DNA from: a virus
Reading direction: 5' to 3' (one strand)
Virus record (IMG/VR): IMGVR_UViG_3300035138_000032
Span: 1 to 64,000 of that record
Length of the DNA stretch: 64,000 nt
Part shown: positions 7,405-14,009 of the stretch, piece by piece
Layout: each line of letters starts with the position of its first letter
Numbering within the stretch: the first letter of the stretch is position 1
Translations under genes and position numbers: made by a program
The notes under the pieces: generated by a model
What the model was told of the DNA's origin: nothing
Database searches by the model: none
Seen by the model: the letters and a program-made list of their open reading frames with translations, nothing else

Positions 7405-7772
7405 GATCTTATTCTCCTGTCCAGTAAGGCGGCATCCCCATTGTGTTTAATCCACCATTGGACCCAAGTAATGGGTGTGTTATTGTTTATGAGTGCTTTT
7501 AATACTGCGTGTCTGAGATTTGGTTGTCGGCCTGAGTATATTACCATATCTTCAAAGTCGCCATTTTTAATCATCTCAAGGAGTTCTTCATTCAGGGTTC
7601 CTCGCAGCATTCTCCTTGCCAAGCGCTTCTGTTTTTTTATCTCCTTCTCCGCGTCTTGTTTGATGTTCTTGATACTTGTGGTGATTTTGCCGGCGACGTT
7701 AATTAAGAGTTCATCTCCGAGTTGAATGGACGCAGTGAATTTGTTATTTTCGATTTGAAATGAAAGCTTCAT
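7401..7772 (-). CDS. Hypothetical protein, 123 aa, coupled to the macro-domain gene
   Basis: Not recognised. It starts as a beta-rich segment (MKLSFQIENNKFTASIQLGD), continues as a Lys-rich helix (KNIKQDAEKEIKKQKRLARR) and ends with a domain containing TWVQWWIKHNGDAALLDRR. AGGAGG lies upstream. Its stop overlaps the macro-domain start, so the two are translated together. Confidence 0.6.
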   Translation of the reverse strand: MKLSFQIENNKFTASIQLGDELLINVAGKITTSIKNIKQDAEKEIKKQKRLARRMLRGTLNEELLEMIKNGDFEDMVIYSGRQPNLRHAVLKALINNNTPITWVQWWIKHNGDAALLDRRIRS

Positions 7773-7810
7773 TCTATTACCTCCTGTTTCTGTTATCAGA
7801 GAACGGTAGT

Positions 7811-7836
7811 ATAGAAACCGTCCTCCGATCTGTTCT
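7811..7836 (-). promoter_or_regulatory. Leader motif Y, copy 3
   Basis: ATAGAAAC at 7811 is followed by CTCCGATCTGTTCTC. It lies 39 bases upstream of the start at 7772. Arms ACGGT and ACCGT around it can also pair as a hairpin. Confidence 0.5.
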
Positions 7837-7851
7837 CAGCACCTGGTCTGT

Positions 7852-8016
7852 TCATTCACCTCCCAGACATTTTGTGTAACCGACTGATCTCAGGAATAAG
7901 TACTTTGCCCATTCCTTATAGACACTGATGGAAGCAGCACGTGTAGCATACGGCCGATGTTTTGTGTGGTCGTTAAGGTATGGATCGCAGGCTGCTTTGC
8001 ATTGGTCAGTGTTCAT
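7852..8016 (-). CDS. Hypothetical small protein, 54 aa
   Basis: Read from ATG at 8016 with AGGAGG eight bases upstream to TGA at 7852. The peptide begins MNTDQCKAACDPYLNDHT and is basic and aromatic in its second half (SVYKEWAKYLFLRSVGYTK), with three Cys. It is supported by the ribosome site and by its place between two leader motifs. Function unknown. Confidence 0.6.
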   Translation of the reverse strand: MNTDQCKAACDPYLNDHTKHRPYATRAASISVYKEWAKYLFLRSVGYTKCLGGE

Positions 8017-8069
8017 GTTAATTACCTCCTGGTGTTTGTTTATATGTTAATGATCAAAATTACAGTAAT

Positions 8070-8106
8070 AGAGAAACTGATCAGCAGTTCATTCTCTGAT
8101 CTATTC
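8070..8106 (-). promoter_or_regulatory. Leader motif Y, copy 4
   Basis: AGAGAAAC at 8070, then TTCTCTGATCTATTC to 8106. AGAGAA and TTCTCT can pair as a stem around a loop of about 20 nt. It lies 54 bases upstream of the start at 8016. Confidence 0.5.
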
Positions 8107-8119
8107 AGTGTATACGCCA

Positions 8120-8236
8120 TCACAGTAGTGCTACGCCTACGGCCAGTATAAGTCCAAGCCAGCGATCACATTTACCATCACGTACTTCATAGGCGATGAT
8201 GACGCAGGTAACAATTTTTGCAATTAGGATTCCCAT
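8120..8236 (-). CDS. Small membrane peptide, 38 aa
   Basis: ATG at 8236 has AGGAGG about seven bases upstream; TGA at 8120. The sequence has two hydrophobic stretches (ILIAKIVTCVIIAY and WLGLILAVGVALL) around a charged turn (EVRDGKCDR), so it should span the membrane as a hairpin. Small phage membrane peptides often modify host envelope functions, but nothing specific is indicated. Confidence 0.55.
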   Translation of the reverse strand: MGILIAKIVTCVIIAYEVRDGKCDRWLGLILAVGVALL

Positions 8237-8253
8237 GTTATTCACCTCCTGCT

Positions 8254-8285
8254 ACAAGTTTAACCTCAGCCAGCAGCTTCCGAGG
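8254..8285 (-). promoter_or_regulatory. Leader element X, copy 1
   Basis: A 32-bp element (plus strand ACAAGTTTAACCTCAGCCAG then CAGCTTCCGAGG) with copies at 10267 and 13664. CCTC and GAGG at its ends pair, with a short inner stem. It is immediately upstream of the AGGAGG of the membrane peptide. Confidence 0.55.
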
Positions 8286-8365
8286 AGCCCGGTTTTCCTG
8301 GGACTTCCGAAATTTTTTCCAGTTCTATTCATAGAGGTAGTTTTTAGGGGCAGGGCACCCGGTTG

Positions 8366-8746
8366 TTATACTTCCACTATTACTTGACACTTTGTAATAT
8401 CAAACACCTTTATGAATCCCCTGTCGTCACTCAGCACAAGATTAAGTTGGTCTGAATACCAGCCATTGTTGTGGCCATAGCCAGGAATACGCACAGGGAA
8501 GCCTGCCAATGGGATTAAAGCAATGCCATACCCCTCTATTCGTTCAAAGAATCCATCAGACGTTAAGTCGAACTCAAGTCCTTCGAAGTCTGCAATAGTC
8601 AAGTCTGCGAAACTTAAATAATGCGATTCGCAACAAAATTGACTATTGTCAGAGATTAAATATTCACTATGGTCAGAGGTTAAAACCACCCCATTGTCAA
8701 ACTCCAAAGATTCATCGTCGATCTTAACAACCTTAACTTTATCCAT
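8366..8746 (-). CDS. Hypothetical phage protein (HSEY..CCESHYLSF type), 126 aa
   Basis: Start placed at 8746, preceded by GGGAGGAATA; the longer frame runs into the neighbouring gene. The central segment LTSDHSEYLI...CCESHYLSFADL recalls a widespread phage family of unknown function with paired Cys after a His (DUF7448-like, from memory). The rest is beta-rich with VLSDDRGFIKVFDI near the C-terminus. Confidence 0.6.
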   Translation of the reverse strand: MDKVKVVKIDDESLEFDNGVVLTSDHSEYLISDNSQFCCESHYLSFADLTIADFEGLEFDLTSDGFFERIEGYGIALIPLAGFPVRIPGYGHNNGWYSDQLNLVLSDDRGFIKVFDITKCQVIVEV

Positions 8747-8789
8747 ATCTATTCCTCCCGTTCTTGCCGCAAAATTTTCACGATTTCTC

Positions 8790-9383
8790 CTACTGACAGT
8801 TCGCGCCTCTTTGGTGGGAACGCTTTGTAGCGCACAGCGCCTGGCAGGCGTGTGCCCTGTTTTTATGACCCCCAAAGGCTTCCCCGCAGTACTGGCACTG
8901 CCACCCAATCGGCGTCCACTTTATATTGGACGTCTCTGCTACGTCCTTCATCAGCTCTTGCAGCTTCTGAAAGTAAAGGTCTTTCACTACGAACATAATT
9001 CTTCGTAGCAATTTCTTTAATAGGTCATGCTGCGGCCATCGATCGTTATAATCCAGGTAGCCAGCGGCCAATGCCGCATACCTGGCTATTTTGACTTCTG
9101 GTGCCGAATACTTTATTCCTTCCTGGCTATACGAACGGCCCTTCTTTTTCCAATATTTTTGTGGCCATCTTTCATCACACACCACAAACCCCGCAGCAAA
9201 CCCGGCCACCTCCAGTGCCTCCTTGTTGACACCCGCAAACTTCCTTGCTACCCTCACAGCCCATTCCACTTGTTGGGCTGGGCTTAAAAGTAACAGTTTG
9301 GCGGACATGAGATCTTCCATTGTACCATAATTGATATCTTGTAATTTTTCCACGCAGTCTATGTGTGGGTTTAAATTTTTCAT
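8790..9383 (-). CDS. Hypothetical helical protein with C-terminal C2H2 finger, 197 aa
   Basis: Residues about 35-125 contain two similar helical segments ending in DERWPQ and NDRWPQ (AAGFVVCDERWP, AAGYLDYNDRWP). Residues about 160-185 form CQYCGEAFGGHKNRAHAC, a C2H2-type zinc finger, suggesting nucleic-acid binding. AGGAAGG precedes the start, just after a GC-rich hairpin. Confidence 0.65.
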   Translation of the reverse strand: MKNLNPHIDCVEKLQDINYGTMEDLMSAKLLLLSPAQQVEWAVRVARKFAGVNKEALEVAGFAAGFVVCDERWPQKYWKKKGRSYSQEGIKYSAPEVKIARYAALAAGYLDYNDRWPQHDLLKKLLRRIMFVVKDLYFQKLQELMKDVAETSNIKWTPIGWQCQYCGEAFGGHKNRAHACQALCATKRSHQRGANCQ

Positions 9384-9398
9384 GATTTAATCCTTCCT

Positions 9399-9416
9399 GC
9401 CCCGGTTTCCCGGGGC
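9399..9416 (-). promoter_or_regulatory. GC-rich leader hairpin with GAAA loop
   Basis: On the leftward transcript GCCCCGG pairs with CCGGGGC around a GAAA tetraloop, placed right before the AGGAAGG of the gene starting at 9383. A related hairpin precedes the gene starting at 13597, and both follow the sequence ATAACACAATCA. Confidence 0.6.
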
Positions 9417-9429
9417 GGTTATGATTGTG

Positions 9430-10239
9430 TTATACCACACAGCCAGTGGCTAGTTTCTTTCTCATAATCCCGTGATAACTTGGGATGCTCCCGAGCCAGA
9501 GTTCGACATGTTTTTTATCAGTGACCCTATCACGCATGGCTTTCCTATCACCGATGTTCATGGCCCACCAAAAAGCCCATTCTGATTCGGTGACTTTATT
9601 TCGCATGATTTTCCTATCACCAATATCCCTGGCCCAGCGATAAGCCCAATACGATTCAGTGACCCGATCGCGCATGATCTCTTTGTCACCAATATTCTTG
9701 GCCCATTTATAAGCCCACTCTGACTCGGTGACCCGATCACGCATGACTTCTTTATCACCAATATCCCTGGCCCATCGATAAGCCCATCCTGACTCGGTGA
9801 CCCGATCACGCATGACTTTTCTATCACCAATATTCTTGGCCCATTTATAAGCCCACTCTGACTCGGTGACCCGATCACGCATGACTTCTTTATCACCAAT
9901 ATCCCTGGCCCATCGATAAGCCCATCCTGACTCGGTGATCCGATCTCTCATGATTTTCCTATCACCAATCCACCTGGCCCAGCGATAAGCCCATTCTGAT
10001 TCAGTGACTCTATCACGCATGACTCCCTTATCACCAATAAGCCTGGCCCAATAATAAGCCCATTCTGAGGGAATTTCGATATTCTTGATCACTTCAAGAA
10101 CAATTTCCCGGAACGGTTTCAGTTTTTCCAGGATAGCACCGAAACACTCATCTTCATCTTCAAATACTTTTACCACATCACTCGGCAGTTTGCCGGAAAA
10201 TAGTTCTTTTGCAAATTTTCTTTGTTCTTTGTAATTCAT
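9430..10239 (-). CDS. WAY-WAR-IGD 23-residue repeat protein, 269 aa (paralog 2)
   Basis: Same architecture as the gene at 6098: identical opening MNYKEQRK, acidic cap, then eight units of ES.WAY.WAR.IGD..VMRDRVT and a degenerate last unit ending WLGSIPS. It continues 15 residues further (YHGIMRKKLATGCVV) into sequence related to intergenic element X, so its original stop may have been lost. Units 3 and 5 are identical and several DNA units are near-identical, a sign of recent repeat duplication. AAGGAGG precedes the start. Confidence 0.75.
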   Translation of the reverse strand: MNYKEQRKFAKELFSGKLPSDVVKVFEDEDECFGAILEKLKPFREIVLEVIKNIEIPSEWAYYWARLIGDKGVMRDRVTESEWAYRWARWIGDRKIMRDRITESGWAYRWARDIGDKEVMRDRVTESEWAYKWAKNIGDRKVMRDRVTESGWAYRWARDIGDKEVMRDRVTESEWAYKWAKNIGDKEIMRDRVTESYWAYRWARDIGDRKIMRNKVTESEWAFWWAMNIGDRKAMRDRVTDKKHVELWLGSIPSYHGIMRKKLATGCVV

Positions 10240-10266
10240 TGAAACCTCCTTGTCTCATGTTATGCC

Positions 10267-10298
10267 ACAAGTTTAACCTCAGCCAGTGGCATCCGAGG
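10267..10298 (-). promoter_or_regulatory. Leader element X, copy 2
   Basis: Differs from copy 3 (13664) by no base over 32 bp. GCC and GGC form an inner stem, CCTC and GAGG an outer one. Located between the gene ending at 10308 and the repeat protein starting at 10239. Confidence 0.6.
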
Positions 10299-10307
10299 AG
10301 TTGGTTA

Positions 10308-10556
10308 TCATTTAATGGTGCAGATGAGTCCATCCGGAAATGTGTTGTGGAAATCAGTGTTTAACTTCGCACCGATGGTATTGCCACTCTTCATGATTCG
10401 TGATTTCATGTGTATGGGCAAGTCGACAAAGTCAAGCCGAACCTCTGTGTAGCTAGATGGTTCTATCCTGTCCGGTTTCGATAAAAGTTTCAATAAAGCA
10501 TCAATTTTCTTGTTGGCTTCCACCAACATAATCTCCATTGGTGTTAATCTTGACAT
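10308..10556 (-). CDS. Hypothetical protein, 82 aa
   Basis: Not recognised. An N-terminal amphipathic helix (MEIMLVEANKKIDALLKLL) is followed by a short domain with DFVDLPIHMKSRIMKSGNTI. AAGGGGATTATT precedes the start at 10556. It lies between leader motif Y and element X. Confidence 0.6.
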   Translation of the reverse strand: MSRLTPMEIMLVEANKKIDALLKLLSKPDRIEPSSYTEVRLDFVDLPIHMKSRIMKSGNTIGAKLNTDFHNTFPDGLICTIK

Positions 10557-10586
10557 AATAATCCCCTTTCTTCAAAAAGCAGTTAA

Positions 10587-10614
10587 AGAGAAACGATGGA
10601 GCTCTGATCTGTTC
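10587..10614 (-). promoter_or_regulatory. Leader motif Y, copy 5
   Basis: AGAGAAAC at 10587, then GCTCTGATCTGTTC to 10614, the best-conserved copy together with that at 6933. It is 31 bases upstream of the start at 10556. Confidence 0.55.
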
Positions 10615-10626
10615 GTTTGTATTAAT

Positions 10627-10827
10627 TTACTGACACTGGGCTGCTTCTTCTGGGAATAATCCATTCTCATCCAATTCCTCCCCGCATTCATCACAGAATA
10701 ACTCATTAGGATTTACTGCGCGTTTAGGTCTGGTTCCAGAAGCCGTATGTTCGTCAGATTGGTTATATGATACAACCTGTCTTCCACAACATGGACAATA
10801 TTTTTTAATAAGATTACCTCCTCTCAT
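10627..10827 (-). CDS. Zinc-ribbon protein, 66 aa
   Basis: The start at 10827 overlaps the stop of the next upstream gene as ATGA, with AGGAGG 13 bases before it. Two knuckles, CPCCGR near residue 11 and CDECGEE near residue 45, form a zinc ribbon. The C-terminus is acidic. Coupled with the transglutaminase-like gene; function unknown. Confidence 0.65.
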   Translation of the reverse strand: MRGGNLIKKYCPCCGRQVVSYNQSDEHTASGTRPKRAVNPNELFCDECGEELDENGLFPEEAAQCQ

Positions 10828-11249
10828 ATTGAATTTAGATCCTCCATTAGTAAACGGTCGCATTCATGATGAGGGCCTACCATATCAGCCCCAAACCATT
10901 CCCTTGCCCTATTGGTATCTGGAATGACCATCTCACCGCACCATATACACTTGCCAGTTGGAAAATCCTCCTCTTCGAGGGGATCGTTGGGATAACAAAA
11001 CCCATTATCGTATTGGTGAGCTGTAGGGTCCACTACAAGATTATCTTCGGTGAAGCACCAACAATGCCCCTCAAATAGGTCTTGGATTCCAACCAGTCGA
11101 AGTTCCGGAAACCTCTCTACCATCTTTTTGGAGTAATGCACACATGAACCTATCACTTTTTTACCGTCGGCCGGAACATTACTGTTAATCCAATCTTGGT
11201 ACATCACCGCTTTGTTTGGGTCGATGCGTGAATCTACATAACCTATCAT
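10824..11249 (-). CDS. Putative papain/transglutaminase-like protein, 141 aa
   Basis: The start at 11249 follows AAAGGAGG. Residues about 35-85 show the order of a Cys-His-Asp triad: GSCVHYSKKMVERFP (Cys), GHCWCFTEDN (His) and VVDPTAHQYDNG (Asp, with a Gln), as in transglutaminase-like folds. Downstream CIWCGEM and HHECD form a zinc-binding tail. Candidate activities are peptide or isopeptide cleavage or protein deamidation. The assignment rests on motif order only. Confidence 0.5.
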   Translation of the reverse strand: MIGYVDSRIDPNKAVMYQDWINSNVPADGKKVIGSCVHYSKKMVERFPELRLVGIQDLFEGHCWCFTEDNLVVDPTAHQYDNGFCYPNDPLEEEDFPTGKCIWCGEMVIPDTNRAREWFGADMVGPHHECDRLLMEDLNSI

Positions 11250-11294
11250 AATACCTCCTTTCTTTATGTTGTCTATGTATTTAATCAACCATTC

Positions 11295-11319
11295 GGAAGA
11301 CGGATATACTCCGCCTTCC
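11295..11319 (-). promoter_or_regulatory. Hairpin in a 223-base non-coding gap
   Basis: GGAAGGCGGA pairs with TCCGTCTTCC (10 bp, one G-U) around a 5-nt loop; no T tract follows, so it is not a standard terminator. It is the only structure I see between the SSB stop (11473) and the next start (11249). The 63-codon leftward frame here has no ribosome site and is not called. Confidence 0.45.
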
Positions 11320-11472
11320 TATGTGATTAATTAAAAGCTGAGAAGCTGAATTTTTTAATCCTGGAATCTTCTGGTTTGCCCAAGGTGCTTGTAGGGCGGT
11401 CGTCATTCCAATAATGGACCAGTGACAATGATTCTCTTTCAGGATCGGGGGGCCTAGTGAGGTCTGAAACAC

Positions 11473-12018
11473 CTATGCACCAGGAATATCAGTATACACA
11501 TCCACGGGCGGAAGATCATAGTCCGGAGGCTCACTGGGATTCGCATATTGCTGTTGTACCCCATACGGAAGTGGTACATGGCTACTCTGTGCCCCTTGCG
11601 TATATGCCCTGGGGTCTCCGTATGCATTCTCCGTGGGTCTCTTGTCAAGATAATTGATGAACGCGGCCTGTATCTCATGGGCGTATCTCTTGGCCATGAC
11701 GGGCTGATTATTGGCGTAGCAGATGACATTCCCATTCGCATCCTTGACCGCTCCCAAGAATTCCCTGGTTTCATATCGCCCCCTCACGAGCACATGACTG
11801 CCCTTGTGAAGGTACTTGGCGGCATTCTCCGCGTCGGCATTCCAACATACCACTGTATGTCGGTCAACCTTCTCACGAGGTTGTCCGGTGGTCTTGTCTT
11901 TCCATCTCCTGTTCGTATAAACCCTGAGGTTGCAAACGGGAATGTTGTTTTTGGTGTATCTTAATTCCGGGTCTGCGGCCAGATGTCCAACAACCAAAGC
12001 TTCGTTAATGTCTGACAT
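11473..12018 (-). CDS. ssb: Single-stranded DNA-binding protein (SSB), 181 aa
   Basis: The OB-fold of bacterial SSB is clear: NEALVVGHLAADPELRYTKN near residues 5-24, VCNLRVYTNRRW, a VDRHTVVCWNADAENAAKYL segment and GSHVLVRGRYETREF. The last ~55 residues are a Pro/Gln/Tyr-rich tail ending DLPPVDVYTDIPGA, which resembles the acidic DIPF tip but lacks the terminal Phe. It should coat ssDNA during phage replication and recombination. Start at 12018 has AAGGA eight bases upstream; the ATG ten codons earlier has none. Confidence 0.9.
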   Translation of the reverse strand: MSDINEALVVGHLAADPELRYTKNNIPVCNLRVYTNRRWKDKTTGQPREKVDRHTVVCWNADAENAAKYLHKGSHVLVRGRYETREFLGAVKDANGNVICYANNQPVMAKRYAHEIQAAFINYLDKRPTENAYGDPRAYTQGAQSSHVPLPYGVQQQYANPSEPPDYDLPPVDVYTDIPGA

Positions 12019-12092
12019 AGTAATGTCCTTTCTGCCCGGCTTGGGCATAACAATGACCGATTCAGCGTTCCCCTTGATCGGCGTATATTGGT

Positions 12093-12407
12093 TTAGAAAT
12101 TCTTAAATGTACCGTTTACCTCTACCCACCCTGGCGACATATACCTGTAGCCACATTTGACACAGACGTGAATCTTGTGGCGTAAGTCGGGTTTTCGAAT
12201 AAATTTGATCATATGCCCATCTCCGCAGGCGGGGCAGGTAAATTCCATTATCATCCTTTTACCAGGCACCAGAAATGGCGCACAGCCAAATTTCTTCGCG
12301 CGCTGAACAATGTCGTACACGCTGGGCTTACCATTGGGGTATATCCCGAGCAGATACGGATTCTCCATGACGTTCTTTTTTACACTGGTTTTGTTGTTTG
12401 AATGCAT
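12093..12407 (-). CDS. Zinc-ribbon protein, 104 aa
   Basis: CPACGDGHMIKF near residue 58 and CVKCGYRYM near 82 form a zinc ribbon; the N-terminal half has an amphipathic segment (SVYDIVQRAKKFG). AGGAGGGTTT precedes the start. In its leader AGGTTAA and TTAACCT (12436-12453) form a 7-bp hairpin. Probably a nucleic-acid-associated protein; function unknown. Confidence 0.65.
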   Translation of the reverse strand: MHSNNKTSVKKNVMENPYLLGIYPNGKPSVYDIVQRAKKFGCAPFLVPGKRMIMEFTCPACGDGHMIKFIRKPDLRHKIHVCVKCGYRYMSPGWVEVNGTFKNF

Positions 12408-12469
12408 AAACCCTCCTTTTCTGTATGTGCTACCAAGGTTAACTTTTTAACCTAAGCAGCGGTTCATTT

Positions 12470-12754
12470 TTATACATGTATGTCTATCAGGTTTCCATTT
12501 GGTGAATTTCTGGAATGTATAACGTTTATAGCAAACACATTCTTTCCAGCGGAGTTTTTACCATCAGCCACTCTTCCAGAAGCCTCAATATAATCGTTTT
12601 CCTTGAATAGCTTCCGGAATATGTTTACCACTGCTTCACCAATAATGACGGCAGGGATAATATACACCCTACTTTCAATAATCACTTCACACATTGATTC
12701 TGATACTACATCAATGCTTGTAACGTAGCCGCAAATTCTAACCCTTTCATACAC
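12470..12754 (-). CDS. OB-fold nucleic-acid-binding protein, 94 aa
   Basis: GTG start at 12754 with AAGGAGG five bases upstream; the longer ATG frame at 12793 lies inside the preceding gene. Strand pattern (VRICGYVTSIDVV, CEVIIESRVYIIP, NDYIEASGRVADGK, NVFAINVIHS) fits a small OB-fold, the third in this block. It probably binds single-stranded nucleic acid. Assignment is by pattern. Confidence 0.55.
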   Translation of the reverse strand: MYERVRICGYVTSIDVVSESMCEVIIESRVYIIPAVIIGEAVVNIFRKLFKENDYIEASGRVADGKNSAGKNVFAINVIHSRNSPNGNLIDIHV

Positions 12755-12983
12755 GATAACCTCCTTTCGGGATGTTCCTGAGCCCTTGATCACTAAGATT
12801 CATGAACCACCAATAAGGCCACATCGATTCAGTAACTCGATCATGCATAATTTCTTTATTATCACCGATGCGCGATACCCAGTAATAAGCCCATTCTGTT
12901 TCAGTGGTTCTGTACTTTAAAGGTCTTTTCACCGGAGCCCTGTTAAACACCCTACCAAATAACTTTTTTACAAAATTAATCAT
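12747..12983 (-). CDS. WAY-WAR-IGD repeat remnant, 78 aa (paralog 3)
   Basis: Start at 12983 follows AAGGAGGGTATT. A basic amphipathic N-terminus (MINFVKKLFGRVFNRAPVKR) replaces the acidic cap of the longer paralogs; it is followed by one full unit (ETEWAYYWVSRIGDNKEIM) and one decayed unit (ESMWPYWWFMNLSD). It looks like a shortened relative that may have gained membrane or nucleic-acid affinity, or may be decaying. Confidence 0.6.
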   Translation of the reverse strand: MINFVKKLFGRVFNRAPVKRPLKYRTTETEWAYYWVSRIGDNKEIMHDRVTESMWPYWWFMNLSDQGLRNIPKGGYRV

Positions 12984-13022
12984 AATACCCTCCTTGTATT
13001 TGGTTGTTATTAGTATAATTCC

Positions 13023-13056
13023 AAAAAAACGGGGTAGAAGCAAAAGCTCCTACCCC
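13023..13056 (-). terminator. Rho-independent terminator, leftward (type GGGGTAG)
   Basis: CTACCCC and GGGGTAG arms with an inner AGC/GCT pair, then C and seven T residues in the leftward direction. Two near-copies end other short transcripts at 13963 and 14181. Confidence 0.85.
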
Positions 13057-13067
13057 ATAATACTAAA

Positions 13068-13180
13068 AACTCCACACACGAGCACCGTTTTTTGCCCACG
13101 TGAAAAGAAGCAAACCGAGCCACTAAACAAGGCCCGCCGCCTTGAGAGCGCTGGCTAACCCGCTCTCAAGTTTTGGAGTT
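13068..13180 (-). ncRNA. Candidate structured 3' UTR RNA
   Basis: Right after the stop of the gene at 13179 the leftward transcript can close AACTCCA (13174-13180) with TGGAGTT (13068-13074), enclosing a perfect 10-bp hairpin at 13141-13170 (10-nt loop) and a GGGCC/GGCTC stem. It ends just before the terminator at 13023. This could be a small RNA or a stabilising 3' structure; no family is recognised. Confidence 0.4.
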
Positions 13181-13415
13181 ACTTTCTGTAATATCTTGAG
13201 TAATTGGGTCTGTAAACCCACCTACCATTCCGGAAGTCGAGGATGCCGAGATTGTAAATCATGATCTCCTCTTCCTCGGTGAGTTTACGGCCGGGGCAAT
13301 GTGTGGTTAGCGTTCCTTCAAATCCATTACACACTGTGCAATATCCCAAACCACCATCACAGAATCGGCAATACGGCTTGCCGCATTTACATTCGAAGTA
13401 TGAGTGTTCAGCCAT
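13179..13415 (-). CDS. Cys-rich zinc-binding protein, 78 aa
   Basis: ATG at 13415 has AGGAGG six bases upstream. The first 45 residues hold CKCGKPYCRFC, GYCTVC and a later HCPG, enough for two zinc sites (a treble-clef or RING-like cluster). The C-terminus is basic and aromatic (WVYRPNYSRYYRK). Function unknown. Confidence 0.65.
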   Translation of the reverse strand: MAEHSYFECKCGKPYCRFCDGGLGYCTVCNGFEGTLTTHCPGRKLTEEEEIMIYNLGILDFRNGRWVYRPNYSRYYRK

Positions 13416-13417
13416 TG

Positions 13418-13597
13418 TCAACCTCCTTTCCTGTTACAAGCAGCCTCATGTTCAGTGAGGCGGTCATAGTAGAATTGGGCTTTAGCCCAAAACCTCTTGG
13501 AGCCCTCCATATTGCCGTCGGTTTCGGCAGTCTGGGCAGCCTCCATGAATCTATAGCACATACTTTCAAGCCTGTGCTTTTCTTTTAGATGATTCAT
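13418..13597 (-). CDS. Hypothetical helical protein, 59 aa
   Basis: The ATG at 13597 (MNHLKEKHRLESMCYRF) is preferred to the TTG two codons upstream. GAGAGG lies ten bases before it. Predicted all-helical and charged. Its leader holds the GC-rich hairpin 13614-13645 and element X. It is two bases upstream of the start of the next gene. Confidence 0.55.
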   Translation of the reverse strand: MNHLKEKHRLESMCYRFMEAAQTAETDGNMEGSKRFWAKAQFYYDRLTEHEAACNRKGG

Positions 13598-13613
13598 AGC
13601 CAATATCCTCTCT

Positions 13614-13695
13614 GCCCCGGGTAACCGGACTGCGCCCCGGGGCGGTTGTGATTGTGTTATGCCACAAGTTTAACCTCAGCCAGTGGCATCCGAGG
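13614..13695 (-). promoter_or_regulatory. Leader with GC-rich hairpin and element X, copy 3
   Basis: Element X occupies 13664-13695. Downstream on the leftward transcript come ATAACACAATCACAACC and a long GC-rich hairpin (arms GCCCCGGG and CCCGGGGC), then the ribosome site. The same order occurs, shortened, before the gene starting at 9383. Confidence 0.55.
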
Positions 13696-13705
13696 TAGTG
13701 CTTTA

Positions 13706-13918
13706 TTAGTTTTCTACCATCCAGGCAGCCATCTCGTCGATGACGTGCTGGGGGGCATTGGTGTAATCCGCCAGAAAGCACGGAATACACAGAACGGGCC
13801 CCTTCTCATAACGACGAAGGTGCTTATTCTTGGTACTTTCGCCGCAGTGCTCGCAACGGCCCGGGCCATCCTCACCGATGCTGTAGTTCTTGTATTGAAG
13901 CTGTTCTAATGTACTCAT
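13706..13918 (-). CDS. Zinc-ribbon protein, 70 aa
   Basis: CEHCGES near residue 22 and CIPCFL near 44 form a zinc ribbon, followed by a C-terminal helix (HVIDEMAAWMVEN). AAGGAGGGTGGTATT precedes the start, 40 bases after the terminator at 13963. A single-gene transcription unit; function unknown. Confidence 0.65.
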   Translation of the reverse strand: MSTLEQLQYKNYSIGEDGPGRCEHCGESTKNKHLRRYEKGPVLCIPCFLADYTNAPQHVIDEMAAWMVEN

Positions 13919-13962
13919 AATACCACCCTCCTTTACTGTATTAGTTTGTAAGTTATACTATC

Positions 13963-14003
13963 AAAAAAACGGGGTAGAAGTACATAATACGTACCTCTAC
14001 CCC
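13963..14003 (-). terminator. Rho-independent terminator, leftward
   Basis: A 13-base arm at 13971-13983 pairs with 13991-14003 (one mismatch), followed leftward by C-free T7. It ends the 41-aa gene at 14010. Confidence 0.85.
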
Positions 14004-14009
14004 TCCGGG

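Noticed and set aside
11281-11472. 63-codon leftward frame between SSB and the next gene
   Set aside because: No ribosome site; contains a strong hairpin and overlaps the leader of the next gene.
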